NCBI RefSeq assembly: GCF_020009625.1
Contig: NZ_JAIHLP010000002.1
Location: 1,426,001 to 1,490,000, forward strand
Length of the DNA stretch: 64,000 bases
Source of the DNA: Leifsonia poae
Lineage (GTDB): Bacteria; Actinomycetota; Actinomycetes; Actinomycetales; Microbacteriaceae
Reading direction: 5' to 3'
Below are positions 18,520 through 26,287 of the stretch, in pieces. The notes beneath the pieces are model-generated. The model saw only the letters and a list, made by a program, of their open reading frames with translations. It made no database searches and was not told where the DNA came from. Both the position numbers and the translations under genes were made by a program. The stretch's first letter is position 1. Each line of letters begins with the position of its first letter.

Positions 18520-19299
18520 GTGTCCAAGCGCATCGAAGTAACCGACCTCAACGTCTACTACAGCAGCTTCCTGGCGGTCGAGGGTGTCTCGCTCACCATC
18601 GAGCCCCGCACCGTCACCGCCTTCATCGGGCCGTCCGGATGCGGCAAGTCGACGTTCCTACGCACCCTGAACCGCATGCACGAGGTGATCCCGGGCGCCC
18701 GCGTCGAGGGCGACGTCTCCATCGACGGCAACAACCTCTACGGTCCCGGCGTCGACCCGGTGCTCGTGCGTCGCCAGGTCGGCATGGTGTTCCAGCGCCC
18801 CAACCCGTTCCCGACCATGTCGATCCGCGACAATGTGCTCGCGGGGGTGAAGCTCAACAATCGCCGCATGAGCAAATCCGAGGCCGACGAGCTCGTCGAG
18901 ACTTCGCTGAAGGGCGCCAACCTCTGGAACGAGGTGAAGGACAGGCTCGCCCTCCCCGGCTCCGGGCTCTCCGGCGGCCAGCAGCAGCGCCTCTGCATCG
19001 CCCGCGCCATCGCCGTCTCCCCCGATGTGCTCCTGATGGACGAGCCGTGCTCGGCCCTCGACCCGATCTCGACGCTCGCGATCGAGGACCTCATCGAGGA
19101 ACTCAAGAACGACTACACGATCGTCATCGTCACCCACAACATGCAGCAGGCGTCGCGCGTCTCCGACCGCACCGCGTTCTTCAACATCGCCGGAACCGGC
19201 AAGCCGGGCAAGCTCATCGAGTACAACGACACCAACCTGATCTTCTCCAATCCCTCGGTGCAGGCCACCGAAGACTACGTCTCCGGCCGCTTCGGCTGA
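18520..19299 (+). CDS. pstB: Phosphate ABC transporter ATP-binding protein PstB
   Basis: A 259-residue ABC ATPase. Walker A is GPSGCGKST (38-46), the Q-loop is VFQRPNPFP (about 91-99), the signature is LSGGQQQR (about 150-157), Walker B is [11 protein letters not shown] and the switch histidine is in [12 protein letters not shown] start at 18520 with AAGGAA upstream. It is last in pstSCAB. Unlike in many bacteria, phoU is not in this operon but 18 kb upstream beside senX3. Confidence 0.97.
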   Translation: MSKRIEVTDLNVYYSSFLAVEGVSLTIEPRTVTAFIGPSGCGKSTFLRTLNRMHEVIPGARVEGDVSIDGNNLYGPGVDPVLVRRQVGMVFQRPNPFPTMSIRDNVLAGVKLNNRRMSKSEADELVETSLKGANLWNEVKDRLALPGSGLSGGQQQRLCIARAIAVSPDVLLMDEPCSALDPISTLAIEDLIEELKNDYTIVIVTHNMQQASRVSDRTAFFNIAGTGKPGKLIEYNDTNLIFSNPSVQATEDYVSGRFG

Positions 19300-19375
19300 T
19301 CCGCCGGCCGCCGGCTGCCGCTCGCCGATCCGCCGCCCGCCGGCTGCCGCCCCAGCCCCGCGAACCCGCACAAAG

Positions 19376-19419
19376 AAGCGCCCGAGTCCACGAATTGTTC
19401 GTGGACTCGGGCGCTTTTT
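19376..19419. terminator. Perfect hairpin terminator between convergent pstB and rskA
   Basis: A 19-bp perfect stem: AAGCGCCCGAGTCCACGAA, loop TTG, mirrored arm, then TTTTT. The core GAGTCCACG and the downstream TTCGTGCGTACTCG followed by G-runs repeat the module at 1186-1260, so this is a second copy of a bidirectional terminator cassette. Confidence 0.92.
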
Positions 19420-19464
19420 CACGATTTCGTGCGTACTCGCGGGGCGGGGGCGGGGCGGGCGGGG

Positions 19465-20346
19465 CTAGGACGGGATGGCGACGATGGGGGCGGTGGTCGG
19501 CTGGGTGGAGCCGCCGTGCGGCTCCACGGTGACGCCGACCGTGTCGCCGGGGGCCATGGTGCCGGTGAGAACGCGCCAGGTGGTCGTCTCGCCGGTGGGG
19601 CTCATGGTCCCGGCCGCGGTGGCTTTGCCGTCGCGGATGTACCAGAGCTCGTAGGTCTTGTCGTTCGGCAGGCTGGGCAGACCGTTGGCGATGAGCGCCG
19701 AAGTGCCGAGTTCACCCGACCAGACGAGCGTCGCACTCCCACCGCCGGTGACATCGGCGGTCGCGCGCTGGGCGTCGGGCGCCGAGTTGATGGCGGCGAG
19801 CGCGCTGGCCTGCTGCTGCTCGAACGAGTTGCCGCCGGCGAGGGCGCTGCCGAGGAAAGTCCCCCCGACGAAGAGCACGATCGCGGCGGCGGCCGCAGAG
19901 ACGATGGCGACCGGGCGCGAGAACCAGCGTGCACGAGCCTTGGTCTCGGCCGGGGATGCGGTGGGCGCGAACTCGGTGGCCCCCGCGGACGTGGTGGCGT
20001 GCGCGGGCACGGTGGCCTGCGCGAACTCGGTGGGCGCGAACTCGGTGGGCGCGAACTCGGTGGGCGCGAACTCGGTGGCCCCCGCGGACGTGGTGGCCTG
20101 CGCGGGCACGGTGGCCGGCTCGGCCACGGTGGCCGGCTCGGCCACCACATCCGGGGCCGCCGAGAGCTGCGGCGTGCTCGCCAGCTTCGCGAACAGCTGC
20201 GACTTCAGCGCGGGCGACGGGGTCACCGGTTCGGCCGCCAAACCCAGTTCGGCGGCTACGTCTTCGAAGGAGCGCGCCTCATCGGCGGTGTCGGCGCCGA
20301 GCTCATAGCCCAGGCGCGCCGGGGTGCGCGGATCCGCATCCGTCAT
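19465..20346 (-). CDS. rskA: Anti-sigma-K factor RskA-like membrane protein
   Basis: A 293-residue protein: a cytoplasmic N-terminal part (1-140), one transmembrane helix (about 146-168, VAIVSAAAAAIVLFVGG) and an extracytoplasmic RskA C-terminal domain (about 180-290, with YELWYIRDGKATAAGTM). It should sequester SigK until regulated proteolysis. The N-terminal region lacks a clear zinc-binding HxxxCxxC motif. A linker at about 68-130 is built from repeats (TEFAP four times, 91-109). It overlaps sigK by ATGA, as expected for a sigma/anti-sigma pair. Confidence 0.85.
   Translation of the reverse strand: MTDADPRTPARLGYELGADTADEARSFEDVAAELGLAAEPVTPSPALKSQLFAKLASTPQLSAAPDVVAEPATVAEPATVPAQATTSAGATEFAPTEFAPTEFAPTEFAQATVPAHATTSAGATEFAPTASPAETKARARWFSRPVAIVSAAAAAIVLFVGGTFLGSALAGGNSFEQQQASALAAINSAPDAQRATADVTGGGSATLVWSGELGTSALIANGLPSLPNDKTYELWYIRDGKATAAGTMSPTGETTTWRVLTGTMAPGDTVGVTVEPHGGSTQPTTAPIVAIPS
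19967..20116. repeat. Nested tandem repeats inside rskA
   Basis: A 51-nt segment at 19967-20017 is repeated almost exactly at 20066-20116. Between them four 15-nt units GCGAACTCGGTGGGC run at 20021-20080. On the coding strand these give TEFAP repeats and two copies of an ATVPAxATTSAGATEFAP block in the cytoplasmic linker of RskA. Unit counts are likely to vary between strains. Confidence 0.85.
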
Positions 20347-20927
20347 GGTGTCACCCCCAGCTCCTGTCTTAGCCGTATCATCGCATCGCGCAACCGAGTT
20401 TTCGCTGTGCCCAAAGGGATGCCGAGACGCTCGGCCACCTCACTCTGGCTGAGGCCGCCGTAGTACGCGAGCGAGACGGCCTGGCGTTGGGCTTCCGACA
20501 GTTTGGCCATCGCCACCTCCACCCTTTCGTGCTCGACTCGCACCTCGACCGTTTCGGCGACCTGGTCGTATTCGGTCGGGAGGTCGCGGATCCCGATGCT
20601 GGTGTCCCTGTCCCGCGAGGCCTGGGCCGAGCGGATTCGGTCGATCGCGCGTCGGTGGGCCATGGTCATGATCCACGTCATCGCTCGACCCTTATTCGGA
20701 TCGAACCGCGAAGCGGATTGCCAAACCTCCAGGAAGACCTCCTGCGTCACTTCCTCGGACTGCGCGTGGTCGACGAGCACGCGACGCACAAGACCGAGAA
20801 CACGGGATGCGGTGGAGTCGTACAGCACCGAGAACGCGCCCTGGTCGCCGGTGGCGGTCTGCGCGAGGAGGTCGTCGAGGGAGACGACGGCCGCGTCATC
20901 CACATGGTCTCCGCTCTCGCTCGGCAT
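20343..20927 (-). CDS. sigK: ECF sigma factor SigK
   Basis: A 194-residue ECF sigma factor. Region 2 (about 25-95) contains EEVTQEVFLEVWQ and GRAMTWIMTMAHRRAIDRIR. Region 4 (about 135-188) contains LSEAQRQAVSLAYYGGLSQS and LGIPLGTAKTRLRDA. These motifs match mycobacterial SigK (ECF19-type). It overlaps the anti-sigma gene by four bases. A candidate SigK regulon, dipZ and an MPT83-like gene, lies 6 kb away with matching promoters. The leader (20928-21165) contains a large inverted repeat. No obvious SigK-type promoter is seen before sigK itself. Confidence 0.88.
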   Translation of the reverse strand: MPSESGDHVDDAAVVSLDDLLAQTATGDQGAFSVLYDSTASRVLGLVRRVLVDHAQSEEVTQEVFLEVWQSASRFDPNKGRAMTWIMTMAHRRAIDRIRSAQASRDRDTSIGIRDLPTEYDQVAETVEVRVEHERVEVAMAKLSEAQRQAVSLAYYGGLSQSEVAERLGIPLGTAKTRLRDAMIRLRQELGVTP

Positions 20928-20982
20928 GACTCCAGCATTGCAGATCCGGGGGTTTCCGTCTCGAACACACCCGAGACGATGA

Positions 20983-21066
20983 GAGGCCGGGCCGCAGAAC
21001 GCCTCTCGGCGCGAGGCCGCTCGGAGCGGCTAATTTTGGAGCCCGGGGTTACTGCGGCCCGGCCTC
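20983..21066 (-). other. Large structured element in the sigK leader
   Basis: GAGGCCGGGCCGCAG (20983-20997) and CTGCGGCCCGGCCTC (21052-21066) form a perfect 15-bp stem. The 54 enclosed bases contain two smaller hairpins: GCCTC...GAGGC (21001-21017) and GCCGCTC-G-GAGCGGC (21016-21030). The fold resembles a three-way junction. It lies between the stop of the hypothetical gene and the sigK start on the reverse strand. It could be a terminator for the upstream gene or a regulatory leader. Confidence 0.6.
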
Positions 21067-21165
21067 CACCAAGTTTACCCGAGCCGCTCCCCCGTCCCGC
21101 GCGGGTGCGGCGAAATGCGTCCCATCCGCTTCGTTTGGGACACACTTCCCAGCTTTCGCGGCAGG

Positions 21166-21795
21166 TCAGTCGAGTGAGTCGGTGCGCCAGAGGCGCGCGC
21201 AGGAGGTCAGTTCTTCGGCGGTGCGCGAGAACCGGAGGGCACGCGTGGTCAGTTCGCTCGCCCGCTCGGGCGCGCTTGCATCCTGGTCGTCAGCGACCGA
21301 AGTGCATCCCGCCGCCGTCACCCGGCAGAACGCCGCGGCCCGGTCGAGCGCGACAGCGAAGTCACCCTCGAACAGCCCGCGCAGGATGCGGTCGGCGAGT
21401 TCCGTGATCTCGGCCGGCCCGGTAGGGGTCGATGCACCGGCCACCACGGGGTCGATCGTGGCAACCACCTCGCTGCCGCGCTGGAACAGCAGGGCGGTCC
21501 CCGCCGCATCCTGACGGATCAGCAACCGCAGAAGGTAGATGCGCCACAGAGCACCCGGCAGGCTCTTCGCATTCGAGCGCGACCACAACTCGGCGATCGC
21601 GTCGATTCCGTGCGAATCGGTGAACGCGACAAGGCGGTCCACGACATCCGTGTCCGGCTCGGCGCGGACCCGCGCCAACAGCGCATGCGCCGTCTCATGC
21701 GCGACACGGCTGATCTGGGCCGGATCTTCCCCACCCAGGAACGCCTCGAACATCCCGCTCGGAAACGTCGTCGGCTTGTGGAAACGGTCGGTCAT
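21166..21795 (-). CDS. Conserved actinobacterial hypothetical protein
   Basis: A 209-residue, mostly alpha-helical soluble protein starting MTDRFHKPTTFPSGMFEAFL, with LPGALWRIYLLRLLIRQD in the middle and AAFCRVTAAGC near the C-terminus. I recall similar short proteins in Microbacteriaceae being labelled RNA polymerase subunit beta, but nothing here resembles RpoB. No catalytic motif is visible. ATG at 21795 is favoured; in-frame ATGs at 21804 and 21837 are alternatives. Function unknown. Confidence 0.65.
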   Translation of the reverse strand: MTDRFHKPTTFPSGMFEAFLGGEDPAQISRVAHETAHALLARVRAEPDTDVVDRLVAFTDSHGIDAIAELWSRSNAKSLPGALWRIYLLRLLIRQDAAGTALLFQRGSEVVATIDPVVAGASTPTGPAEITELADRILRGLFEGDFAVALDRAAAFCRVTAAGCTSVADDQDASAPERASELTTRALRFSRTAEELTSCARLWRTDSLD

Positions 21796-21855
21796 GGCCT
21801 CCATTCTGCGCCCGTGACGAAGCACCCCGAAATCCACGATAGATTAGACACGTAT

Positions 21856-21928
21856 GGGCCTGTAGCTCAGTTGGCAGAGCATCGGACTTTTAATCCGCGG
21901 GTCGTGGGTTCGAGCCCCACCGGGCCCA
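21856..21928 (+). tRNA. tRNA-Lys (anticodon TTT)
   Basis: A 73-nt cloverleaf. The acceptor GGGCCTG pairs with CGGGCCC (one G-U), followed by discriminator A. D arm GCTCAGTTGGCAGAGC. Anticodon stem CGGAC/GTCCG-like with loop CTTTTAA (anticodon TTT). T arm GTGGG-TTCGAGC-CCCAC. CCA is not encoded. A -10-like TAGATT lies just upstream (about 21840). Mobile DNA remnants follow the 3' end. Confidence 0.96.
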
Positions 21929-22073
21929 CCCTTACTATCACTGGGGTCCCAGCCCATCGCTGGCTTTCAAGGCCGTGTGTTATGTCGCCGCGCGTCGGTA
22001 AGGAACCTGCCTCAATAGATCGGTGACACTTCGGGCTTTCTTGGTGGTGATACTTCTCCTCGATGTTTGAGGG

Positions 22074-22190
22074 ATGAGTCGTGTTGAGCCTGTTGATCCT
22101 CGTGTCCGTCTCGCGATCGCCCAGTGGCCGCCGGATGCGCCGCGGGGAGCGGTGACGACGTTCTGTCTGGAGCACGGGATCGCAGCCTGA
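22074..22190 (+). pseudogene. Truncated transposase N-terminus (IS481-like)
   Basis: A 38-codon frame, MSRVEPVDPRVRLAIAQWPP followed by a short Cys- and His-containing stretch, then TGA. It resembles the N-terminal helix-turn-helix start of IS481-like transposases common in actinobacteria (family recognised from memory). The catalytic DDE part is absent; the frame ends in unrelated sequence before the antitoxin. With the adjacent tRNA-Lys this marks an old integration site. Confidence 0.5.
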
Positions 22191-22220
22191 GTGCCCTGAC
22201 GCCCCTCGCAAGCTGGAGAA

Positions 22221-22242
22221 GTGGTACGATATCTTGTACCAC
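22221..22242. promoter_or_regulatory. Toxin-antitoxin operator palindrome
   Basis: GTGGTAC-N8-GTACCAC is a perfect inverted repeat ending two bases before the AGGAGG ribosome site of the antitoxin gene. Its TTGTACC half resembles the TGTACA cores bound by YefM in enterobacteria. It would let the YefM-YoeB complex repress its own promoter. Confidence 0.75.
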
Positions 22243-22253
22243 TAGGAGGACTC

Positions 22254-22502
22254 ATGGCCATCACAGCAAGCGAGGCTCGCAGCGATCTGTTCGGCCTCAT
22301 CGAACGTGTCAATCTCGACCAGACCGAAGTCGAAATCACGTCCAAGCGGGGTTCGGCCGTGCTCATGTCGAAGGACGAGTATGACTCGCTGCTGGAGACG
22401 ACCTATCTACTTCGCTCCCCCAAGAACGCACGACGCCTCATGGACGCCATTGAGAGCGCCCGGGCGCGAGACTTCACCGAGCACGACCTGGCCAGTGAGT
22501 GA
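22254..22502 (+). CDS. yefM: YefM/Phd-family antitoxin
   Basis: An 82-residue type II antitoxin. The N-terminal DNA-binding half is MAITASEARSDLFGLIERVN, followed by ITSKRGSAVLMSKDEYDSL, a Phd/YefM hallmark. The C-terminal tail (about 55-82) should wrap and neutralise the toxin. AGGAGG lies four bases before the ATG; the longer in-frame start at 22221 would run through the operator and is rejected. It overlaps the toxin gene by eight bases. Confidence 0.95.
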   Translation: MAITASEARSDLFGLIERVNLDQTEVEITSKRGSAVLMSKDEYDSLLETTYLLRSPKNARRLMDAIESARARDFTEHDLASE

Positions 22503-22761
22503 CCGCAAGCTCGCCTGGACAGTGGGCGGCTGGGAGGACTACATCCACTGGCAGGGCCAGGACCGGCGAACGCTCAAGCGAATCAACCTCCTGATCGAAG
22601 ACATCCTGCGTGACGACCCGTTCGAGGGCGTCGGCAAACCGGAACCGTTGAAACACGCACTGGCTGGCGCGTGGTCCCGACGCATCGATGAGGCCAACCG
22701 TCTCGTGTACCTGGTGGATGACGCCTACGTGGTTATTCTTCAGACTCGTTATCACTACTGA
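22495..22761 (+). CDS. yoeB: YoeB/Txe-family mRNA interferase toxin
   Basis: An 88-residue RelE-fold endoribonuclease that cleaves mRNA in the ribosomal A site. It is closely YoeB-like: LAWTVGGWEDYIHWQ at the start, then PFEGVGKPEPLKH, the active-site region AGAWSRRIDEANRLVY and the C-terminal RYHY. The catalytic set (a Glu, an Arg and the penultimate His) is present, so it looks intact. The start is GTG at 22495, inside the antitoxin gene. Confidence 0.95.
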   Translation: MSDRKLAWTVGGWEDYIHWQGQDRRTLKRINLLIEDILRDDPFEGVGKPEPLKHALAGAWSRRIDEANRLVYLVDDAYVVILQTRYHY

Positions 22762-23246
22762 CCTGAAGACGCCCCCAGGGCGTTCGAGATCGGTGGCTGC
22801 CCGAGCGGGTTCACTGTCGCAGACGAGGCTGCGCCGGTGACACTCTGCAACGGCGGCACGGTGTTCGCCAGCGAATTCCGCACATCACCCGCTCTCGCCC
22901 CCGGCACGGGAGGTCGCTACGACGGCGCCGAATGCGTCTCCGCCGCGTCGGCGCCTGTCGGCGGCGCATCCGTCGGCGGCGCGTCCATCGGCGGCGGTTT
23001 CCAGGCGGGCGGCGGGTCGGAGGGATGGGGCCGACTGCGGTTCGATCGGCCGCGCAGAGGGCACAGTCTGCTGAACCGCTCCCGCCCTGCATGAGATTGC
23101 GGGCGCGGTTGGCGCGCAACTGACAGTGATTCGTCCCGGGTTCTGTCCGTGGGGTTTCATCGGCCTGTGCCGGAGCCCACAGAACTGCGCCCGGAGGCCG
23201 TCGCGGGCGCTCTCCCGTGTCTCCGGTGCCCGCTAGCCTCGGAGGG
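22762..23246. other. Intergenic stretch without a supported gene
   Basis: About 485 nt between yoeB and the pentapeptide gene. Open frames here have no recognisable protein and no ribosome site. A degenerate 15-nt repeat based on GTCGGCGGCGCATCC lies at about 22963-23005. The far end holds the promoter region of the next gene. This may be decayed mobile DNA. Confidence 0.5.
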
Positions 23247-23906
23247 ATGACTTCGTCTATGACCCTCCCGCCCCGCTTCAAGAAGACCGACCGCCGCGCG
23301 CTGAGCGACGTCTCCGGCGCCGAACTGCGGGAGGAGGACACCCGCACCGCTGAACGGTTCGACGGGGACGATCTCACCGGCCGCGACCTGAGCGATGCTA
23401 CCTTCGACCGCTGCGAGCTCATCGGGGTGGGCCTGCACGAGGCCGACCTGAGCGGGGCGAGCATCCTGGACACCCGGCTCGTGCGGGTGAACGCGCCGAT
23501 CCTACGGGCCTCACGTTCTGTGTGGCACGACAGCATCGTCGAAGATTCGCGTATCGGCTCTGCCGAGCTGTACGACAGCACGTGGCGCGGCATCCGGTTC
23601 GAGAACTGCAAGCTCGGCTACCTGAACCTGCGCGGTTCGCAACTGCGGGACGTGCGGTTCGCGAACTGCCTGATCGACGAGCTGGACCTCGGTGATGCCA
23701 CCGCGACGCGGGTCGCCTTCGTCGACACCACGATCCGCAAACTGGACCTGACCCACGCAACACTGAGCAGCGTGGACTTCCGTCAGGCCGACCTGCGGCA
23801 GATCGCCTCGGTGGAGAGCCTGCGCGGCGCGACCCTCAACGGCATCCAACTGGCCGACCTCGCCCCGGCGTTCGCGGCCAGGTTCGGCATTGTGGTCGAA
23901 GACTGA
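23247..23906 (+). CDS. Pentapeptide-repeat protein
   Basis: A 219-residue protein with tandem A(D/N)LxX repeats, for example DDLTGRDLSDATF, ADLSGASILDTRL, LGYLNLRGSQLRDVRF and LDLTHATLSSVDFRQADL, covering about 40-205. These fold into a right-handed quadrilateral helix; some relatives mimic DNA and protect gyrase, but no function is proved here. GGAGGG abuts the ATG at 23247, so the ATG at 23259 is an alternative start. The last codons (VVED, stop) are part of a 15-nt tandem repeat that continues past the gene. Confidence 0.88.
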   Translation: MTSSMTLPPRFKKTDRRALSDVSGAELREEDTRTAERFDGDDLTGRDLSDATFDRCELIGVGLHEADLSGASILDTRLVRVNAPILRASRSVWHDSIVEDSRIGSAELYDSTWRGIRFENCKLGYLNLRGSQLRDVRFANCLIDELDLGDATATRVAFVDTTIRKLDLTHATLSSVDFRQADLRQIASVESLRGATLNGIQLADLAPAFAARFGIVVED

Positions 23907-23966
23907 GTGGTAGAAGACCGAGTGGTCGAAGACTGAGCGGTAGAAGACCGAGTGGTCGAAGACTGA
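23892..23966. repeat. 15-nt tandem repeat spanning a stop codon
   Basis: Five units of G(T/C)GGT(C/A)GAAGAC(T/C)GA. The first unit is the end of the pentapeptide gene (GTG GTC GAA GAC TGA). Units alternate TGA and CGA at the stop position. The array ends 11 nt before the clcA stop. Confidence 0.92.
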
Positions 23967-23976
23967 GCTGCCGGGC

Positions 23977-25242
23977 TCAGTCCACGCCGGTGACCCGGGC
24001 GCGCTCCAGGACGTAGCCGACCGCCACGGCTCCGGCCACACAGAGCATCACCGGTGCGAGCATTGCGGCGCCCTGGTTGGTGAACTCCATCACCAGCAGC
24101 AGGGCCGTCAGGGGCGCCCGCATGGTGACGGCCAGGAACGCGGCGGCGCCGATGAGTGCGAAGACGCCGACGGGGGCGCCCGGCCAGACGAGGTTCCAGA
24201 GGGCACCGACGGCGAGACCGAATGCGGCGCCGATCGCGAGCGACGGCGTGAGCGTTCCGCCGGCCGCACCCACGCCGATGGTGCCGACCGTTGCCACGAC
24301 TTTGAACACCAGCAGGGCCACGATGAGGAGCACCGGCAGGCTCGCGGTGAACGCGATCTGGCCGAGCGAGCGGCCGTTGCCGAGGATGGCGGGGAACCAG
24401 ATCGAGAGCACGCCGACACCCGCGAACACCAGCGGCATGGCGACGAGGATGCCCCACGATCGCGGCCGATGGTTCTGCGCGACCTTCACCAGACGCACGA
24501 AGCCGACCGCCGCGAAACCGACGATCGGCCCGGCCAGGATCGACCAGACCACCACCGACGGCGACAGCGGGAACTGCGGGATGGGGTAGAGCGGCGTCGA
24601 CGGCACGACGAGCCGGGCGACGAGGGCGGCGATCGCCGAGGTCACCAGGGCCGGAATGAGGGTGGCGAAGCTCATCTCGGCGAGCAGGATCTCCACCGCG
24701 AAGACCGCGCCGCCGAGTGGCACGTTATAGACGGCCGCGAGTCCGGCACCGGCTCCGCAGGCGACGAGGACGCGCCGTTCCCGCGCACTCACGCCGGCCT
24801 TGTCGCTCAACCAGGAGGCGACGAGCGCGCCGACCTCGCGCGGTGCGACCTCACGCCCGATGGAGGCGCCCAGGCCGACGATGATCACCTGCAGGGCCGC
24901 GTTGGCCAGGGTGGTGAACCACGGCATCCGTTTGCCTTCGACGGCTGCCTCGACCGAGACGACGGCCACCTCCGGCCGGCGCCGACCCCAACGCCGCAGA
25001 GCCCACCAGCCGACGGCGCCGAGCACGCCCGCGATGGTGAGCGACACGACACGGTTGACCGGGGAGGACAGTAGCAGGCCGTCGATGAAGCTGCCCTCGG
25101 TGTAGCCGAATGCGAGGTGCTGGATGCCGTGCAGTGCCAGGTAGACGAGCGCGCCGCCGATGCCGGAGCCCACCCCGACGAGTGCGGTCACGACGACCAG
25201 GCGGAGCAGCCATTTCGGCGTGCTGGGGAGAGCGGGGCGCAC
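23977..25242 (-). CDS. clcA: ClC-family chloride channel/transporter
   Basis: A 421-residue membrane protein with 10 or more helices and ClC signatures: GVGSGIGGA (about 22), GREVAPREVGA (about 128-138, with the gating glutamate in the GREx position), a selectivity-region segment AAVYNVPLGGAVFAVEIL, and a late GTIGVGAAGGTLTPSLAIGA. No CBS domains follow. The canonical GREGP is GREVAP here, as in some actinobacterial ClCs. It moves chloride, probably coupled to protons. It is convergent with the pentapeptide gene across the repeat array. Confidence 0.92.
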   Translation of the reverse strand: MRPALPSTPKWLLRLVVVTALVGVGSGIGGALVYLALHGIQHLAFGYTEGSFIDGLLLSSPVNRVVSLTIAGVLGAVGWWALRRWGRRRPEVAVVSVEAAVEGKRMPWFTTLANAALQVIIVGLGASIGREVAPREVGALVASWLSDKAGVSARERRVLVACGAGAGLAAVYNVPLGGAVFAVEILLAEMSFATLIPALVTSAIAALVARLVVPSTPLYPIPQFPLSPSVVVWSILAGPIVGFAAVGFVRLVKVAQNHRPRSWGILVAMPLVFAGVGVLSIWFPAILGNGRSLGQIAFTASLPVLLIVALLVFKVVATVGTIGVGAAGGTLTPSLAIGAAFGLAVGALWNLVWPGAPVGVFALIGAAAFLAVTMRAPLTALLLVMEFTNQGAAMLAPVMLCVAGAVAVGYVLERARVTGVD

Positions 25243-25296
25243 TCGCTCAAGACTAGTCGGGGCGAGGGAAAAGTTCGCGTGTCGGCGGCAGACCCT

Positions 25297-25479
25297 TCAG
25301 GCGGCGTTCGCGTGCGAGCCGCTGTCGCGGATGCTCTCGATCAGCGCCCGGTATCGCCCCGGTTCGAGCCCGAAAGTGCGGCGGATCGCCTCCTCTTTGG
25401 CGGCGAGGGCATCGGCCGTGGCCGGGTCAGGGTGCTCGGCTTCGAAGAGCAGCAGGAGTCTCTCTCGGGGCGTCGGCAT
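25297..25479 (-). CDS. DUF3263-like small protein
   Basis: A 60-residue soluble protein. The central block AAKEEAIRRTFGLEPGRYRAL matches the helix-turn-helix-like core of DUF3263 (KEQAI...F.MS..RYYQ.L), a short actinobacterial family of unknown function. GGGGAGGA lies about 8 nt before the ATG. It is upstream of clcA on the same strand (54-nt gap) and may be co-transcribed. Confidence 0.65.
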   Translation of the reverse strand: MPTPRERLLLLFEAEHPDPATADALAAKEEAIRRTFGLEPGRYRALIESIRDSGSHANAA

Positions 25480-25551
25480 GCCGCCATCCTCCCCGCAGCC
25501 TCCGACATTCGAGGCGGCGCTGTTCAGATGTCGGCGTTTCAGGGCGATATG

Positions 25552-25587
25552 CCGCGGAGAGTTCCGTGGCGACGGAACTCTCCGCGG
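25552..25587 (-). terminator. Perfect 16-bp hairpin downstream of the DUF4232 gene
   Basis: CCGCGGAGAGTTCCGT, loop GGCG, then ACGGAACTCTCCGCGG. It lies between the lipoprotein gene (ends 25673) and the DUF3263 gene (starts 25479), both on the reverse strand. There is no U-tract, so it is a candidate intrinsic terminator of the tail-less actinobacterial kind. Confidence 0.75.
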
Positions 25588-25672
25588 ATGTGGGCGAAAA
25601 CTCCTGCGACCGCGAGCGCCCGCGAGCGCGAGCGCGAGAGAGCGCTGCAGGCGGGGCGACGGGGGTGGGCGG

Positions 25673-26272
25673 TCAGGATGCGGCGAGCGCTCCCACGGTC
25701 AGCAATGAGATCGAGGTCGAGGTGCACGCGGTCACATCCGCATCCTTCACGAACAGCGACTCCGTCGACCCGGGCGGGTACACGCGGAAACCGTCGGCCT
25801 GCTGAGGCTTGCAGTCGTCGGTCGAATAGTTGAGCGCCTGGGTGATGCGCAGCGGCGCCTGCACCGAACCGCCGGGGCTGAGCGTCACCGTCGCGTGCGG
25901 AGTCGAGCGGTCGAACTCGGCGGCCTTGCCCAGCTGTGTGCCGTTCCCGTCGCCGACGAAGGAGACGCCCGGCCAGCCCTGCAGGGAGCATTGAGCGCTG
26001 CCGTTGTTGGTCAGCACGATGGTCACCTCCACGCTGCCGGCGGCCCCTCCGCCGCCTTTGCCGATCGTTCCGGTGAGGTCGGCGGTCGCGCACTGCCCGT
26101 CGATCGGGATCGGCGAACTGGATCCGGTCGGGCGCGGCGACGTCGTCTCCGTCGGAGATGACGAAGACGACGGCGATCCGGACGGAGTGCCGGAGGTGGT
26201 CGCGCATCCGGTGAGGACGACCGCGACGGCGGCGATGAGCAGGGACATCCTGACGGTGTGGGAGGTTGCCAT
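25673..26272 (-). CDS. DUF4232 lipoprotein
   Basis: A 199-residue lipoprotein with lipobox LTGC (cysteine at about 23), a Ser/Thr/Pro-rich linker (about 25-55) and a DUF4232-type beta-sandwich (about 60-195) with LTNNGSAQCSLQGWPGVSF, a segment typical of that family. It starts 15 nt after the dipZ stop on the same strand, so it is probably transcribed with dipZ and falls under the same promoter. Function unknown; envelope location is clear. Confidence 0.8.
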   Translation of the reverse strand: MATSHTVRMSLLIAAVAVVLTGCATTSGTPSGSPSSSSSPTETTSPRPTGSSSPIPIDGQCATADLTGTIGKGGGGAAGSVEVTIVLTNNGSAQCSLQGWPGVSFVGDGNGTQLGKAAEFDRSTPHATVTLSPGGSVQAPLRITQALNYSTDDCKPQQADGFRVYPPGSTESLFVKDADVTACTSTSISLLTVGALAAS

Positions 26273-26287
26273 GTACCCATCAGACCA

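Noticed and set aside
21119..21141. Inverted repeat GTCCCA-N11-TGGGAC between the hypothetical gene and sigK
   Set aside because: Only six bases per arm and no clear promoter beside it; could be chance in GC-rich DNA.
20928..21165. SigK autoregulatory promoter upstream of sigK
   Set aside because: I looked for CAATCC or CCATCC followed by CCGAA on the reverse strand and did not find a pair at 16-17 nt.
21166..21795. RNA polymerase beta subunit
   Set aside because: A name I recall for similar short proteins, but the sequence has no RpoB motif and is far too short.
22837..23094. Small Gly/Ala-rich plus-strand protein after yoeB
   Set aside because: No ribosome site, biased composition from a degenerate repeat, no family; treated as non-coding.
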